Assembly: GCA_017624115.1 (NCBI GenBank)
Contig: JAGANQ010000015.1
Coordinates: 1 to 42,804 of the forward strand
DNA: 42,804 nt
DNA from: Lachnospiraceae bacterium
GTDB lineage: Bacteria; Bacillota; Clostridia; Lachnospirales; Lachnospiraceae
Direction: 5' to 3'
Below are positions 1 to 8,242 of the stretch, piece after piece. Below the pieces are notes generated by a model. That model did not search any database and had not been told where the DNA came from. It worked only from the letters and a program-made list of their open reading frames with translations. The stretch's first letter is position 1. The number at the start of each line of letters is the position of its first letter. A program made the translations under genes and the position numbers.

Positions 1-2
1 TG

Positions 3-752
3 AAAGAGACCGTGGAGTATATCAGCAATTATTCCCTGTATGCGTATGAGGATGAGATACGGCAGGGCTTTATCACCGTACAGGGAGGGCACCGGGTCGG
101 TATGGCAGGAAAAGTAATCATGGAAAAAGACGGAATAAAAAGCATGAAATATATTTCATTTATCAATGTGCGTCTTTCTCATCAGGTAAAGGGCTGTGCG
201 GATAAGCTGCTGCCCTTTGTGGCAGAGGGTACAGAAGTCAGGCATACATTGATTATTTCGCCTCCGCGCTGCGGAAAGACAACACTTCTGCGTGATTTAA
301 TCAGACAGCTTTCCGATGGCGGTGAGAATCATCATGGGGTGACGGTGGGAGTGGTGGATGAGCGCTCCGAGATAGGTGCCTGCTATATGGGAGTTCCGCA
401 GAATGATTTGGGAATCCGTACCGATGTACTTGACTGCTGTCCGAAGGCGAAGGGTATGCTGATGCTGATTCGTACCATGGCACCGCAGGTCATAGCAGTA
501 GATGAAATAGGCGGCAGAGAAGATCTGGAAGCAATAGAATATGTCAGAAACTGTGGCTGTAAGCTGCTTGCAACTGTGCACGGAAGCTCGATTGATGATA
601 TACGCAGTAAGCCGGTGCTGCGAGAGCTGATTCTGGAGCATGTCTTTGAACGGTATGTAGTGCTTGGAAACGCGGGCTGTGTGGGAAAAATTACAGAGGT
701 TTTTGATGCGCAGGGAAACCCACTGTATCAGAGCAGGGAGGGAAAGGCATGA
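3..752 (+). CDS. spoIIIAA: SpoIIIAA, stage III sporulation ATPase (5' partial)
   Basis: This is a secretion-type ATPase of the SpoIIIA-SpoIIQ channel that joins mother cell and forespore; it acts on the mother-cell side of the outer forespore membrane. A P-loop with the sequence SPPRCGKTT lies at about residues 83-91 of the visible part, counted from the GTG at 12, and a Walker B-like stretch VIAVDEIGG follows about 75 residues later. The reading frame is open to the window edge, so the first codons seen (K-E-T before the GTG) are internal. The Bacillus protein is about 307 residues, so roughly 60 N-terminal residues lie outside the window. It overlaps spoIIIAB by 4 bases (ATGA), the usual translational coupling in this operon. 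In Bacillus the operon is read by sigma-E RNA polymerase; that promoter is not in view. Confidence 0.95.
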   Translation, partial: KETVEYISNYSLYAYEDEIRQGFITVQGGHRVGMAGKVIMEKDGIKSMKYISFINVRLSHQVKGCADKLLPFVAEGTEVRHTLIISPPRCGKTTLLRDLIRQLSDGGENHHGVTVGVVDERSEIGACYMGVPQNDLGIRTDVLDCCPKAKGMLMLIRTMAPQVIAVDEIGGREDLEAIEYVRNCGCKLLATVHGSSIDDIRSKPVLRELILEHVFERYVVLGNAGCVGKITEVFDAQGNPLYQSREGKA

Positions 753-1270
753 TAATCAAACTAACCGGAATCTGTCTTATCCTGTGCTCAAGCACAGCAA
801 TCGGATTTTTGCTGAGTAATAACCTGAAAGACCGGATAGAGGAGCTGGAAGTGGTAAAAAAGTTTCTGCTTATGCTGCGCGGAGAAATCAAATATAATCA
901 TTCTACGCTTTCCGAAGCATTCCGTATGATTGCCAGGCGGCTGAAACCGCCGTACGGCAAGCTGTTGCTTACGGTGTCGGAGGAGATGGATTCAATGGAG
1001 GGACAAACTCTTGCGCAGATATGGGAGCGCTGCATAGAAAAGGAACTGGGAGAAAGTACACTGAGACGGGAGGACAGGGAAAAGTTGACAGCTTTGGGAG
1101 GACAGCTTGGCTATCTGGATATGGAAATGCAGCTTGGTACGATAGAGCTTTATCTGGAGCAGATACAGGAGGAAATTAAGAATGCCAGAGAAAGTCAGAA
1201 AAGGAATGGAAGATTATATCAGGCTCTGGGAGTGATGGCAGGGATATTTCTGGTAATTCTCATGGCATAG
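749..1270 (+). CDS. spoIIIAB: SpoIIIAB, stage III sporulation protein
   Basis: This is a membrane protein of the SpoIIIA complex, distantly related to GspF-type platform proteins of secretion systems. The 173 residues match the Bacillus length of about 171. A hydrophobic segment lies at about residues 4-22 and a second at the C-terminus (about 157-172), with a charged helical region between, including the motif VVKKFLLMLRGEIKYNHSTL that is typical of the family. The start overlaps the stop of spoIIIAA (ATGA). It sits in the canonical second position of the operon, which makes the call firm even though sequence conservation in this family is modest. Confidence 0.93.
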   Translation: MIIKLTGICLILCSSTAIGFLLSNNLKDRIEELEVVKKFLLMLRGEIKYNHSTLSEAFRMIARRLKPPYGKLLLTVSEEMDSMEGQTLAQIWERCIEKELGESTLRREDREKLTALGGQLGYLDMEMQLGTIELYLEQIQEEIKNARESQKRNGRLYQALGVMAGIFLVILMA

Positions 1271-1299
1271 AGTAAGCAGTCGCAGCATGGAGGATAAAA

Positions 1300-1494
1300 A
1301 TGACGGTAAATCTGATATTTAAGATAGCAGCGGTGGGAATTCTGGTATCTGTCATCGGACAGGTTTTAAAACACAGTGGAAGAGAAGAGCACGCATTTCT
1401 GACAAGCCTGGCAGGTCTGATTCTGGTGCTGTTCTGGATTGTTCCCTATATCTATGATTTGTTTGAGACCATAAAGAAATTATTTTACCTGTGA
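1300..1494 (+). CDS. spoIIIAC: SpoIIIAC, stage III sporulation protein
   Basis: This 64-residue membrane protein has two predicted transmembrane helices (about residues 4-22 and 34-55) and matches SpoIIIAC, about 68 residues in Bacillus. It is part of the mother-cell side of the SpoIIIA-SpoIIQ feeding-tube apparatus. A GGAGG ribosome binding site at 1289-1293 sits 6 bases before the ATG. The order between spoIIIAB and spoIIIAD is canonical. SpoIIIAC and SpoIIIAD share a fold, and the VGILVSVIGQVLKHSG stretch near the N-terminus is typical of SpoIIIAC. Confidence 0.92.
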   Translation: MTVNLIFKIAAVGILVSVIGQVLKHSGREEHAFLTSLAGLILVLFWIVPYIYDLFETIKKLFYL

Positions 1495-1506
1495 TGAGGT
1501 GAGTGT

Positions 1507-1887
1507 ATGATTTCAGCGGCAATTCTGGGAATTACGGCAATGCTGCTGGCAGTGCAGCTTAAAAATATGAGGAGCGAGCTTGGACTGTATGTGGCGTTAG
1601 CATCGACCATTATTATTTTTTCCTATGGGGTGGATAAGCTTGCAGTGGTGTTAGAGATGGTGAACAGACTCAGCGGATATCTGAGTATTCCTGCTGCTTA
1701 TCTTGGGATACTGATGAAGATGGTAGGAATTACATATATCTGTGAATTTGCTTCGGCGCTGTGCAGGGACGGCGGCTATCAGTCGATAGCTGTACAGCTG
1801 GAAACCTTTGGAAAGCTTTCTATTCTCGCAGTCAGTACGCCAGTGATTCTGTCGTTGTTCGAAACAATAGAGAGTCTGCTGGGGTAA
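1507..1887 (+). CDS. spoIIIAD: SpoIIIAD, stage III sporulation protein
   Basis: This is a 126-residue polytopic membrane protein (about 133 in Bacillus) of the SpoIIIA complex. Three or four hydrophobic segments are visible. The second half contains GITYICEFASALCRDGGYQ, a stretch well conserved in SpoIIIAD and seen in a shorter version in SpoIIIAC. The gene starts 12 bases after spoIIIAC and ends 5 bases before the first possible spoIIIAE start, so it is tightly packed in the operon. Assignment rests on family resemblance plus position. Confidence 0.92.
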   Translation: MISAAILGITAMLLAVQLKNMRSELGLYVALASTIIIFSYGVDKLAVVLEMVNRLSGYLSIPAAYLGILMKMVGITYICEFASALCRDGGYQSIAVQLETFGKLSILAVSTPVILSLFETIESLLG

Positions 1888-1892
1888 CAGAG

Positions 1893-2978
1893 ATGGAGGA
1901 AAATATGCAGCAGACAGACAGGTTTTTTATAGCAGCAGTCGAAGAGAGGCTTACAGATTATGACTTTATGCAGCTTCAGGAAGCGATAAATGCGATTTTT
2001 CCGCAGGATGCTCCCGATTTTAAGGAAATTGTCAGCCAGATGCTGCAAGGAAATATGGATGCGTCCATAAAGACCGTTTTTTCAGCACTCTGGCAGACAT
2101 GTGCCGGGGAGCTTATAGCAGGCAGGAGAGCCATGCTGCTGATTCTGGGAATTGGAATCATGGCGGCGGTGTTTTATAATATTTCTCTTGCCTTTCAGAA
2201 CAGGCAGATAGCGGACACGGGATTTTTTGTGACGTATCTGGCTTTTTTAAGTATTACGGCGCTGGCATTTGCCCAGAGCTGCCAGATTGCATCAGAACTG
2301 CTTGAAAATCTGGAGATGTTTATGAAAGCATTGGTTCCGGCTTTTTTTCTGGCAGTCAGCATGTCGGTCGGGAGTACCAGTGCCATAGGCTTTTACCGGG
2401 TAATGCTGGTCTTAATCAGCCTTGCAGATACGCTTCTTTTAAAGCTGATTCTGCCTGTTATCAAGCTGTCAACGGTACTGATGCTGGTAAATTATATAAC
2501 AAAGGAGGAAATGCTGTCACGTCTGGCAAAGCTGTTTCAGACAGTCATATCATGGAGTCTGAAGGGGGTACTCACAGTGATAATCGCAGTAAATACCATG
2601 CAGGGACTGGTGCTGCCTTCTATCGACAATATGAAGCTTTCGGTACTGCAGAAATCAGTATCGATGCTTCCGGGTATCGGAAACAGTGCAGAGGCAGTGG
2701 CAGGGCTTGTGGCTCAGTCTGGGCAGATGATAAAAAATGGAATCGGTGCAGCGGCTCTTTTTGTGATTGGCGCAATGACAGTGATTCCGATAATGAAGCT
2801 GGGGGGTTTGATTCTGATGTACCAGCTGACCTGTGCCATGCTGCAGCCTATATCGGACAAGCGTATGGTGGAAGCACTTTCTGCCGTAGCTGCAGGCTGC
2901 AGGTATCTGCTGCAGCTCGCAGCTACAGCGGGAATTCTGTATCTGGTGACGATTGCCGTAGTCTGCGCGGTGACATAG
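1893..2978 (+). CDS. spoIIIAE: SpoIIIAE, stage III sporulation protein
   Basis: This is a polytopic membrane protein of the mother cell-forespore channel. From the ATG at 1893 the product is 361 residues. An in-frame ATG at 1905 has the better ribosome binding site (GGAGG at 1895-1899, spacing 5) and would give 357. The same frame stays open back to 1761, but that part overlaps spoIIIAD and does not look like SpoIIIAE. The first 75 or so residues are polar, and at least six hydrophobic segments follow from about residue 80. A typical central motif SVSMLPGIGNSAEAVAGLV is present. The Bacillus protein is about 399 residues and begins with a signal peptide; no such peptide is visible here with either start. 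Confidence 0.92.
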   Translation: MEENMQQTDRFFIAAVEERLTDYDFMQLQEAINAIFPQDAPDFKEIVSQMLQGNMDASIKTVFSALWQTCAGELIAGRRAMLLILGIGIMAAVFYNISLAFQNRQIADTGFFVTYLAFLSITALAFAQSCQIASELLENLEMFMKALVPAFFLAVSMSVGSTSAIGFYRVMLVLISLADTLLLKLILPVIKLSTVLMLVNYITKEEMLSRLAKLFQTVISWSLKGVLTVIIAVNTMQGLVLPSIDNMKLSVLQKSVSMLPGIGNSAEAVAGLVAQSGQMIKNGIGAAALFVIGAMTVIPIMKLGGLILMYQLTCAMLQPISDKRMVEALSAVAAGCRYLLQLAATAGILYLVTIAVVCAVT

Positions 2979-3010
2979 AATTACCCGGAAACAGGGAGAA
3001 AGGAAAAGAA

Positions 3011-3604
3011 ATGGAAGCTTTGAATTCCTGGGTAAAAGGGATTGTATGCTATAGTATCCTTACAGCAGTTTTTATGGAGGTGCTGCCCGAAAAATTTCGA
3101 AAATATATCCGGCTGTATCTGGGACTATTGTTTGTTCTGCTCTTTCTTTCTCCCGTGATTCGGCTGTTTCATCTTGAGGACAGAATGGAAGATTTTTTTA
3201 ACAGGGAGAATCTCAAAATTGAGCTTGAAGATAAAAGCTTTGAGCTTCAGCTGAAGGAGGAAGCTGCACTGGAGGAACTAAAGGAGGAATATACCAGGCA
3301 GCTCGGGGAAGAGCTTTCCGGATTTTTAAGCGGACAGGGTTATAAGCTGTCAGAGGTAGAGCTTGCATGGGAAGAGGATACAGGGAAACAAGACTTTGGT
3401 TCGGTATCGTCACTGACGCTTGTTGTGCGTCCGCTGTACGATGCCGAACCGGAGGGAATCCGGGTAGAGAGGGTGAAGATAGAGGTATTTCAAAAGCAGG
3501 AGGAAAGCATGGAGGAAAGAGCGTTAAAAAATGAGCTTGCCAGCTTCTATAACATAGATTCGTCTAATATAAATGTTAGTATACAGGGAGGTGAGGGAGC
3601 GTGA
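3011..3604 (+). CDS. spoIIIAF: SpoIIIAF, stage III sporulation protein
   Basis: This 197-residue protein has two N-terminal membrane segments (about residues 8-24 and 33-53) and a soluble C-terminal domain of the ring-building type found in SpoIIIAF/AG/AH. The Bacillus protein is about 206 residues. The start at 3011 follows GGAGAAAGGA at 2995-3004. A longer open frame reaches back to 2552, but it overlaps spoIIIAE and reads as low-quality sequence there. The membrane anchor motif MEVLPEKFRKYIRLYLGLL is typical of the family. The stop codon overlaps the spoIIIAG start (GTGA). Confidence 0.92.
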   Translation: MEALNSWVKGIVCYSILTAVFMEVLPEKFRKYIRLYLGLLFVLLFLSPVIRLFHLEDRMEDFFNRENLKIELEDKSFELQLKEEAALEELKEEYTRQLGEELSGFLSGQGYKLSEVELAWEEDTGKQDFGSVSSLTLVVRPLYDAEPEGIRVERVKIEVFQKQEESMEERALKNELASFYNIDSSNINVSIQGGEGA

Positions 3605-4164
3605 ATACTTCTCTGTTGAAAAAAATAGGACTGAATAAGCTGGCTCTGATTCTGCTGTGCGGAGTGGCATTACTGGTACTGGCGCTGCCGGTGGAGGAGA
3701 AAAACACGGAGAGTGAGAGTGACGGTAAGGAGGAAATACTGACTGTTTCGGAGGAAACTTACGAGGAACTTCTGGAGAAAAGACTGACCGAGGCGTTAGC
3801 ATGTGTAGAGGGAGTGGGTAAAATAAAGGTAATGATTACCCTGAAGGCTACCGGGGAGAAAATTATTCTGAAGGAGACGCCATATACGGGAAGCGAGACA
3901 TCGGAAATTGACAGCGAGGGAGGGAGCAGAAATGTCAGCGAATGGTCGCAGTCTGATACGGCTGTGTACATAGAAAAAAATGACGGAAGCAGGACGCCAT
4001 ATGTGGTGCAGGAGACAAACCCGAAAATAGAGGGTGTCATTGTTGTGGCAGAGGGCGGAGATAATATTTATACGGTAAAAGAAATAATTGAGGCAGTATC
4101 GGCATTATTTGATGTACCGAGCCATAAAATAAAAGTAATGAAAATGAAGGAGGGAGTATCTTGA
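3601..4164 (+). CDS. spoIIIAG: SpoIIIAG, ring-forming sporulation channel protein
   Basis: SpoIIIAG forms a large oligomeric ring between the two membranes around the forespore in Bacillus. Here 187 residues are encoded (about 229 in Bacillus), with one N-terminal transmembrane helix at about residues 14-30 and a ring-building domain after it. The domain is split by a Gly/Ser/Glu-rich insertion around residues 100-120 that corresponds to the beta-triangle insertion of the family. The GTG start overlaps the spoIIIAF stop, and the stop overlaps the TTG start of spoIIIAH (TTGA). Both couplings suggest matched production of the ring proteins. Confidence 0.93.
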   Translation: MNTSLLKKIGLNKLALILLCGVALLVLALPVEEKNTESESDGKEEILTVSEETYEELLEKRLTEALACVEGVGKIKVMITLKATGEKIILKETPYTGSETSEIDSEGGSRNVSEWSQSDTAVYIEKNDGSRTPYVVQETNPKIEGVIVVAEGGDNIYTVKEIIEAVSALFDVPSHKIKVMKMKEGVS

Positions 4165-4910
4165 AACAGCTCATTAAAAAGAATCAGTTTATCATTACCG
4201 CTCTGGCAATTATGATTGCTATCGCGGGGTACTTAAGCTATGCACAGAAGACAGGCGCCCAGAACCAGTATCTTGCAGTAAACAGTATGGAAGATAATGG
4301 AATCAGCTTAAATGACATATCTGAGGAGGATATTCTGGCAGAGAATCTTGCCCTTAAGGCAGCGCAGAATGAGGAGGGCACACAGTCTCTTTCTCTTGCG
4401 GAGCAGCCGGTAGATACAGCGCTGACGGAGGGCAATGCAGCAGAAGGGGAGGAAGAAGTATTAAAAGAAATCGACAGTCTGGATCTGGATTTGGAGAATA
4501 CAGCCCTGACAGACAATCCTGGTGATGCCGTGCTTGCCAGCGGAACAAACAGTCTTGCCATGATTACGGAAATTAAGCTGAACAGAGAGCAGGTAAGAGC
4601 TGCCAACAAAGAAACCTTAATGGGTATTATCGATAATACCAATATCACGGATGAGCAGAAGCAGGATGCTATCAGCGAGCTTCTGGAAAGCACCAGTATC
4701 AGCGAGAAGGAAGCGGCAGCGGAAATGCTCCTGTCAGCAAAAGGATTTTCTGATGTAGTAGTAAGCATTACGGAGGATACGGTGGACGTGGTTGTGAACC
4801 AGAGTAATCTGTCAGATGCAGAGCGTGCCCAGATAGAGGACATTGTAAAGAGAAAAACAGAGGTTTCCGCAGAAAAGATTGTAATTACTCCGATTTTAAC
4901 TACAAAATAG
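4161..4910 (+). CDS. spoIIIAH: SpoIIIAH, channel protein that partners SpoIIQ
   Basis: SpoIIIAH is the mother-cell membrane protein whose extracellular domain docks with forespore SpoIIQ (or its clostridial counterpart). The 249 residues comprise an N-terminal membrane helix (about 9-27), a long acidic linker (about 40-130), and a C-terminal YscJ/FliF-like ring domain (about 140-249). The Bacillus protein is 218 residues, so the linker is longer here. The start codon is TTG, supported by GGAGGG at 4149-4154 with a 6-base gap and by the TTGA overlap with spoIIIAG. It is the last gene of the spoIIIA operon. Confidence 0.93.
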   Translation: MKQLIKKNQFIITALAIMIAIAGYLSYAQKTGAQNQYLAVNSMEDNGISLNDISEEDILAENLALKAAQNEEGTQSLSLAEQPVDTALTEGNAAEGEEEVLKEIDSLDLDLENTALTDNPGDAVLASGTNSLAMITEIKLNREQVRAANKETLMGIIDNTNITDEQKQDAISELLESTSISEKEAAAEMLLSAKGFSDVVVSITEDTVDVVVNQSNLSDAERAQIEDIVKRKTEVSAEKIVITPILTTK

Positions 4911-4911
4911 T

Positions 4912-4940
4912 TTGCAAAAAGCACATAACTTGGTTATAAT
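4912..4940 (+). promoter_or_regulatory. Housekeeping promoter of the Asp23-family gene
   Basis: A -35 element TTGCAA (4912-4917) and a perfect -10 element TATAAT (4935-4940) are separated by 17 bases, immediately after the spoIIIAH stop. Transcription would begin near 4947. This separates the vegetative Asp23 gene from the sporulation operon upstream and argues for the GTG start at 4971 rather than the ATG at 4950, which would leave almost no leader. Confidence 0.75.
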
Positions 4941-4970
4941 AAGAGTAATATGAAGCAGGAGGTTATAACC

Positions 4971-5354
4971 GTGGAACAGGATAATAGAAGTACGCATAGA
5001 ATATACGAAAATGGCAAGGTCGGAGAAGTGCAGATTGCAGACGAGGTCGTGGCCATCATAGCCGGACTTGCAGCAACTGAGGTGGAGGGTGTTTCCTCTA
5101 TGGCAGGCAACATTACCAATGAGCTGGTAGGCAAGCTTGGTATGAAAAATCTTTCCAAAGGCGTTCGTGTGGAGGTACTGGAGGGTGCCGTGTCGGTAGA
5201 GCTTGCACTGCATATGAAATATGGCTATAATATACCGGAGATTTCTGCAAAGGTGCAGGATAAGGTGAAGGCAGCGATTGAGAATATGACAGGACTTTCT
5301 GTGTCAGACGTGAATATCAGAATTTCCGGTGTGGACATTGAAAAAAGTAAGTAG
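4971..5354 (+). CDS. Asp23/Gls24 family envelope stress protein
   Basis: This small soluble protein of the Asp23/Gls24 family (DUF322) corresponds in position and type to Bacillus YqhY. Family members associate with the envelope or with acetyl-CoA carboxylase regulation; the exact role here is unknown. The GTG at 4971 is preferred: AGGAGG at 4957-4962 stands 8 bases before it, and the promoter at 4912-4940 leaves almost no leader for the ATG at 4950. This gives 127 residues. Family features are visible: GEVQIADEVVAIIAGLAATE near the N-terminus and the NIPEISAKVQDKVKAAIENM stretch toward the C-terminus. In Bacillus the gene stands with accB-accC and nusB; accB-accC are missing here. Confidence 0.88.
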   Translation: MEQDNRSTHRIYENGKVGEVQIADEVVAIIAGLAATEVEGVSSMAGNITNELVGKLGMKNLSKGVRVEVLEGAVSVELALHMKYGYNIPEISAKVQDKVKAAIENMTGLSVSDVNIRISGVDIEKSK

Positions 5355-5363
5355 GATAACAGG

Positions 5364-5395
5364 AAAAAGGAGTCTTACTGGAAGACTCCTTTTTT
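5364..5395 (+). terminator. Intrinsic terminator after the Asp23-family gene
   Basis: A 13-bp perfect stem (5364-5376 with 5382-5394; core GGAGTCTT/AAGACTCC) with a 5-base loop is flanked by A and T runs, so it can end transcription on the + strand after the Asp23 gene. It lies only 35 bases before the nusB start. Some read-through or a promoter I cannot identify must supply nusB. Confidence 0.85.
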
Positions 5396-5429
5396 CAGAT
5401 TCCGGGAAATGATGAAAAAGAGGTTGAAT

Positions 5430-5831
5430 ATGACTAGAAGAGAACTGAGGGAAAATACGTTTTTATTACTGTTTCAGAATGATTTTTATCCGCCTGAGGA
5501 AATTGACGGGCAGATGAGATTGTATCTGAACCTGCCCGATATGGAGAAATTCAGTGAGACAGAGAAGGAACAGATAAGAAACCGTGCCAGACTGGCGATG
5601 GAACAGTCTGCGGTGCTGGATGAGAAAATCAATGCGGTGGCAGAGGGTTGGAAATCCAGCCGTATGGGTAAGGTGGAGCTGACGATTCTGCGCCTTGCCT
5701 TATTTGAGATTTTATTTGATGATGAAGTGCCGCAGGGCGTGGCAATCAATGAAGCAGTAGAGCTTGCGAAGAAGTTTGGCGGGGATGATTCACCGTCCTT
5801 TGTCAACGGTATTCTGGCAAAGCTTGTATAA
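5430..5831 (+). CDS. nusB: NusB, transcription antitermination factor
   Basis: NusB binds boxA RNA with NusE (S10) and supports antitermination of rRNA operons. The protein begins [16 protein letters not shown], the canonical NusB N-terminus, and contains the C-terminal motifs [13 protein letters not shown] and [16 protein letters not shown], typical of the all-helical fold. Starting at 5430 gives 133 residues, a normal family length, with AGAGG at 5419-5423 as binding site. In-frame ATGs at 5409 and 5412 would add six or seven residues. Followed after 12 bases by xseA. Confidence 0.95.
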   Translation: MTRRELRENTFLLLFQNDFYPPEEIDGQMRLYLNLPDMEKFSETEKEQIRNRARLAMEQSAVLDEKINAVAEGWKSSRMGKVELTILRLALFEILFDDEVPQGVAINEAVELAKKFGGDDSPSFVNGILAKLV

Positions 5832-5843
5832 GCAGGAAAAGAT

Positions 5844-7052
5844 ATGGCAAATATTTATTCAGTGTCCCAGGTAAACTCTTATATTAAAAATATGTTTACT
5901 CAGGATTTTATGCTTGCGCATATATTTATCAGAGGCGAGGTATCGAACTGCAAGTATCATACCTCCGGTCATATATATTTTACCGTCAAGGATGAAAGGG
6001 CTGCGATGGCATGTGTCATGTTTGCCGGGAACAGAAAGGGGCTTTTGTTCACTCTGAAAGAGGGACAGAAGATTGTTGTGGAAGGCAGTGTCAGTGTGTA
6101 TGAGCAGAGCGGCAGCTATCAGCTTTATGCGAAGAGGATTACACTTGACGGAACCGGTCTTTTATACCAGCGATATGAGGAATTGAAGAGCAGGCTGGAA
6201 GAGATGGGGATGTTTTCAGAGGAATATAAGAAGCCGATACCGCGCTATGCGACGCGTATCGGAATCGTGACAGCACAGACAGGAGCGGCTGTCAGAGATA
6301 TTATGACGATAGCAAAGCGCCGCAACCCGTATGTGCAGCTTTATCTTTACTCCGCACTGGTTCAGGGAGAAGGAGCGAAGGAGAGCATCGTTCATGGCAT
6401 CGAGGTGCTGGATGAGATGAATCTTGATGTGCTGATTGTGGGCAGGGGCGGCGGTTCCATCGAGGATTTGTGGGCATTTAATGAGGAATGTGTGGCGAGG
6501 GCGATTTTTGAATGTAATACGCCGGTTATTTCTGCGGTAGGACATGAGGTAGATGTGACGATTGCTGATTATGTGGCAGATTTGCGTGCGCCTACACCAT
6601 CGGCGGCAGCGGAGCTGGCAGTATTTGACTATGCTGCCTTTGAGGAAAGACAGAGAGCACTTAAGGCTCAGCTTATGCTTGCCATGGACAGAAGGGTGGA
6701 GCAGAGCCGTATCCGGCTGAGACATCAGGAATTACAGCTTAAGGCATTCAGCCCGGCTCAGAGGATTCTGGAGAAGAGACAGAGAGCTATTGCTGTAGCG
6801 GACAGGCTGGAGCACCGCATGGAGGAGCTGATGTCTGACAGGAAGCACAGGCTGGCATTATATGCGCAGAAGCTGCATGGACTGTCCCCTCTTATCAGCC
6901 TGGAGAGAGGCTATTCCTATGTACAGAATGAAGAGGGAAAAGCGGTGCGCTCCGTAACACAGATAAAGCAGGGAGAAATGATATCAGCGCGTTTTGTTGA
7001 CGGCAGTGCGCGTGCTGAGATTATAGAGATATCAGAGCAGAGGTCAGAATGA
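5844..7052 (+). CDS. xseA: Exodeoxyribonuclease VII large subunit
   Basis: This is the catalytic large subunit of exonuclease VII, which degrades single-stranded DNA from both ends with the XseB small subunit. The 402 residues show an N-terminal OB-fold (about 1-100, with FIRGEVSNCKYHTSGHIYF) and the catalytic domain with RIGIVTAQTGAAVRDI and IVGRGGGSIEDLWAFN, followed by VISAVGHEVDVTIADYVAD. A helical C-terminal region (about 250-350) is the expected XseB-binding part. The gene overlaps xseB by 4 bases (ATGA). Length is slightly under the Bacillus protein (about 448) but complete. Confidence 0.96.
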   Translation: MANIYSVSQVNSYIKNMFTQDFMLAHIFIRGEVSNCKYHTSGHIYFTVKDERAAMACVMFAGNRKGLLFTLKEGQKIVVEGSVSVYEQSGSYQLYAKRITLDGTGLLYQRYEELKSRLEEMGMFSEEYKKPIPRYATRIGIVTAQTGAAVRDIMTIAKRRNPYVQLYLYSALVQGEGAKESIVHGIEVLDEMNLDVLIVGRGGGSIEDLWAFNEECVARAIFECNTPVISAVGHEVDVTIADYVADLRAPTPSAAAELAVFDYAAFEERQRALKAQLMLAMDRRVEQSRIRLRHQELQLKAFSPAQRILEKRQRAIAVADRLEHRMEELMSDRKHRLALYAQKLHGLSPLISLERGYSYVQNEEGKAVRSVTQIKQGEMISARFVDGSARAEIIEISEQRSE

Positions 7053-7294
7053 AAAAGAAGGAAACAGAGTTAAAGGAAAAAGAAAATAATGTCAGTCTGG
7101 AGGAGCTTTTTTCTCAAATCGAAGGAGTGATTTCCGGAATGGAGGAGGAAGAGGTTAGTCTTGAGGACGCATTTTCTCTTTATCAGAAAGGGATTTCTCT
7201 GGTGAAGCAGTGTAATGAAAAAATCGATCGTGTGGAAAAGGAAATACAGATATTGAATGAAGCTGCAGGAGAAGAGGATAACGATGAGCTTTAA
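7049..7294 (+). CDS. xseB: Exodeoxyribonuclease VII small subunit
   Basis: This 81-residue protein is the helical small subunit of exonuclease VII. The conserved core SLEELFSQIEGVISGMEEEE and the following SLEDAFSLYQKGISLVKQCN are standard for XseB. It starts inside the end of xseA (ATGA overlap) and its end overlaps the start of ispA by 11 bases, so the three genes are translationally coupled. The first 20 residues are lysine/glutamate-rich and probably a flexible tail. Confidence 0.94.
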   Translation: MKKKETELKEKENNVSLEELFSQIEGVISGMEEEEVSLEDAFSLYQKGISLVKQCNEKIDRVEKEIQILNEAAGEEDNDEL

Positions 7295-8216
7295 TGAGAG
7301 TTTAAAAAAGCGGACAGAAGAAATAGAACAAATTATTCAGGCCTATCTTCCGAAGGAAGAGGGCTTTCAGAAAACTGTGATTGAGGCGATGAATTACAGC
7401 GTGCTTGCCGGCGGAAAGCGTCTGCGTCCGATGCTTTTGCAGGAAGCATACCATTTTTTTGGCGGAACAGGTGAGATCGTGGAGCCATTTATGGCGGCGG
7501 TTGAGATGATACATACCTATTCTCTGGTGCATGATGATTTGCCGGCGATGGACAATGATGAGTACCGCAGAGGAAGGAAGACAACGCATATCCAGTTTGG
7601 CCATGCGATGGGGATTCTTGCCGGTGATGCGCTGCTTAATTATGCCTTTGAGACCATGGCAAAGGCTGCTGACATCGCAAAGCAGGCATCCGATCTGGAA
7701 TATTATCCATTGCTGGAACGTGTGATGCAGGCACAGAGAATACTGGCAGGGAAAGCCGGGATTTATGGTATGGTAGGCGGTCAGACAGCAGACGTGGAAG
7801 CGACAGAAAAGAAAGAGATTCTGACCCGTGAAAAGCTGGATTTTATATACAGGCTGAAGACGAGTGCACTCATTGAAGGCTCGATGATGGCAGGTGCTGT
7901 CCTTGCAGGTGCTTCGGAACAGGAAGTAAGGAAGATAGAAGAGATTGCGGGCAAGGTAGGACTTGCTTTCCAGATACAGGATGATATTCTTGATGTGACA
8001 AGTACAACAGAAATGCTGGGAAAGCCTGTGTTCAGTGATGAGAAAAACCAGAAGACAACCTATGTGACACTGGAGGGGCTTGAGAAAGCCGGGGAAATGG
8101 TGGAGAGCATTTCACAGGAAGCAATAAGAGAACTGCAAAAGCTCGCAGAAAGTCTGGAATCGGAAAATAAATTTCTCGAGGAGCTGCTTATCTGGCTGAT
8201 ACATCGTGAGAAATAA
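7284..8216 (+). CDS. ispA: Polyprenyl (farnesyl/geranylgeranyl) diphosphate synthase
   Basis: This trans-prenyltransferase condenses IPP with allylic diphosphates to make farnesyl-type diphosphates in the cytoplasm, the precursor for UppS. The 310 residues include GGKRLRP, the first aspartate-rich motif DDLPAMD (about 85-91) and the second, QIQDDILD (about 230-237), both complete. The start at 7284 lies inside the end of xseB with AGGAG/AGAGG sequences just upstream. An earlier in-frame ATG at 7257 would add nine residues and is less likely. Operon order xseB-ispA-dxs is the same as in Bacillus. Product chain length cannot be read with certainty from sequence. Confidence 0.93.
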   Translation: MSFNESLKKRTEEIEQIIQAYLPKEEGFQKTVIEAMNYSVLAGGKRLRPMLLQEAYHFFGGTGEIVEPFMAAVEMIHTYSLVHDDLPAMDNDEYRRGRKTTHIQFGHAMGILAGDALLNYAFETMAKAADIAKQASDLEYYPLLERVMQAQRILAGKAGIYGMVGGQTADVEATEKKEILTREKLDFIYRLKTSALIEGSMMAGAVLAGASEQEVRKIEEIAGKVGLAFQIQDDILDVTSTTEMLGKPVFSDEKNQKTTYVTLEGLEKAGEMVESISQEAIRELQKLAESLESENKFLEELLIWLIHREK

Positions 8217-8242
8217 TTCGTGAAGTAAGGGATAGAAGAATT

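Noticed and set aside
4238..4924. 228-residue minus-strand frame opposite spoIIIAH
   Set aside because: It is antisense to a conserved gene and is rich in serine and leucine, a typical mirror of an acidic coding strand.
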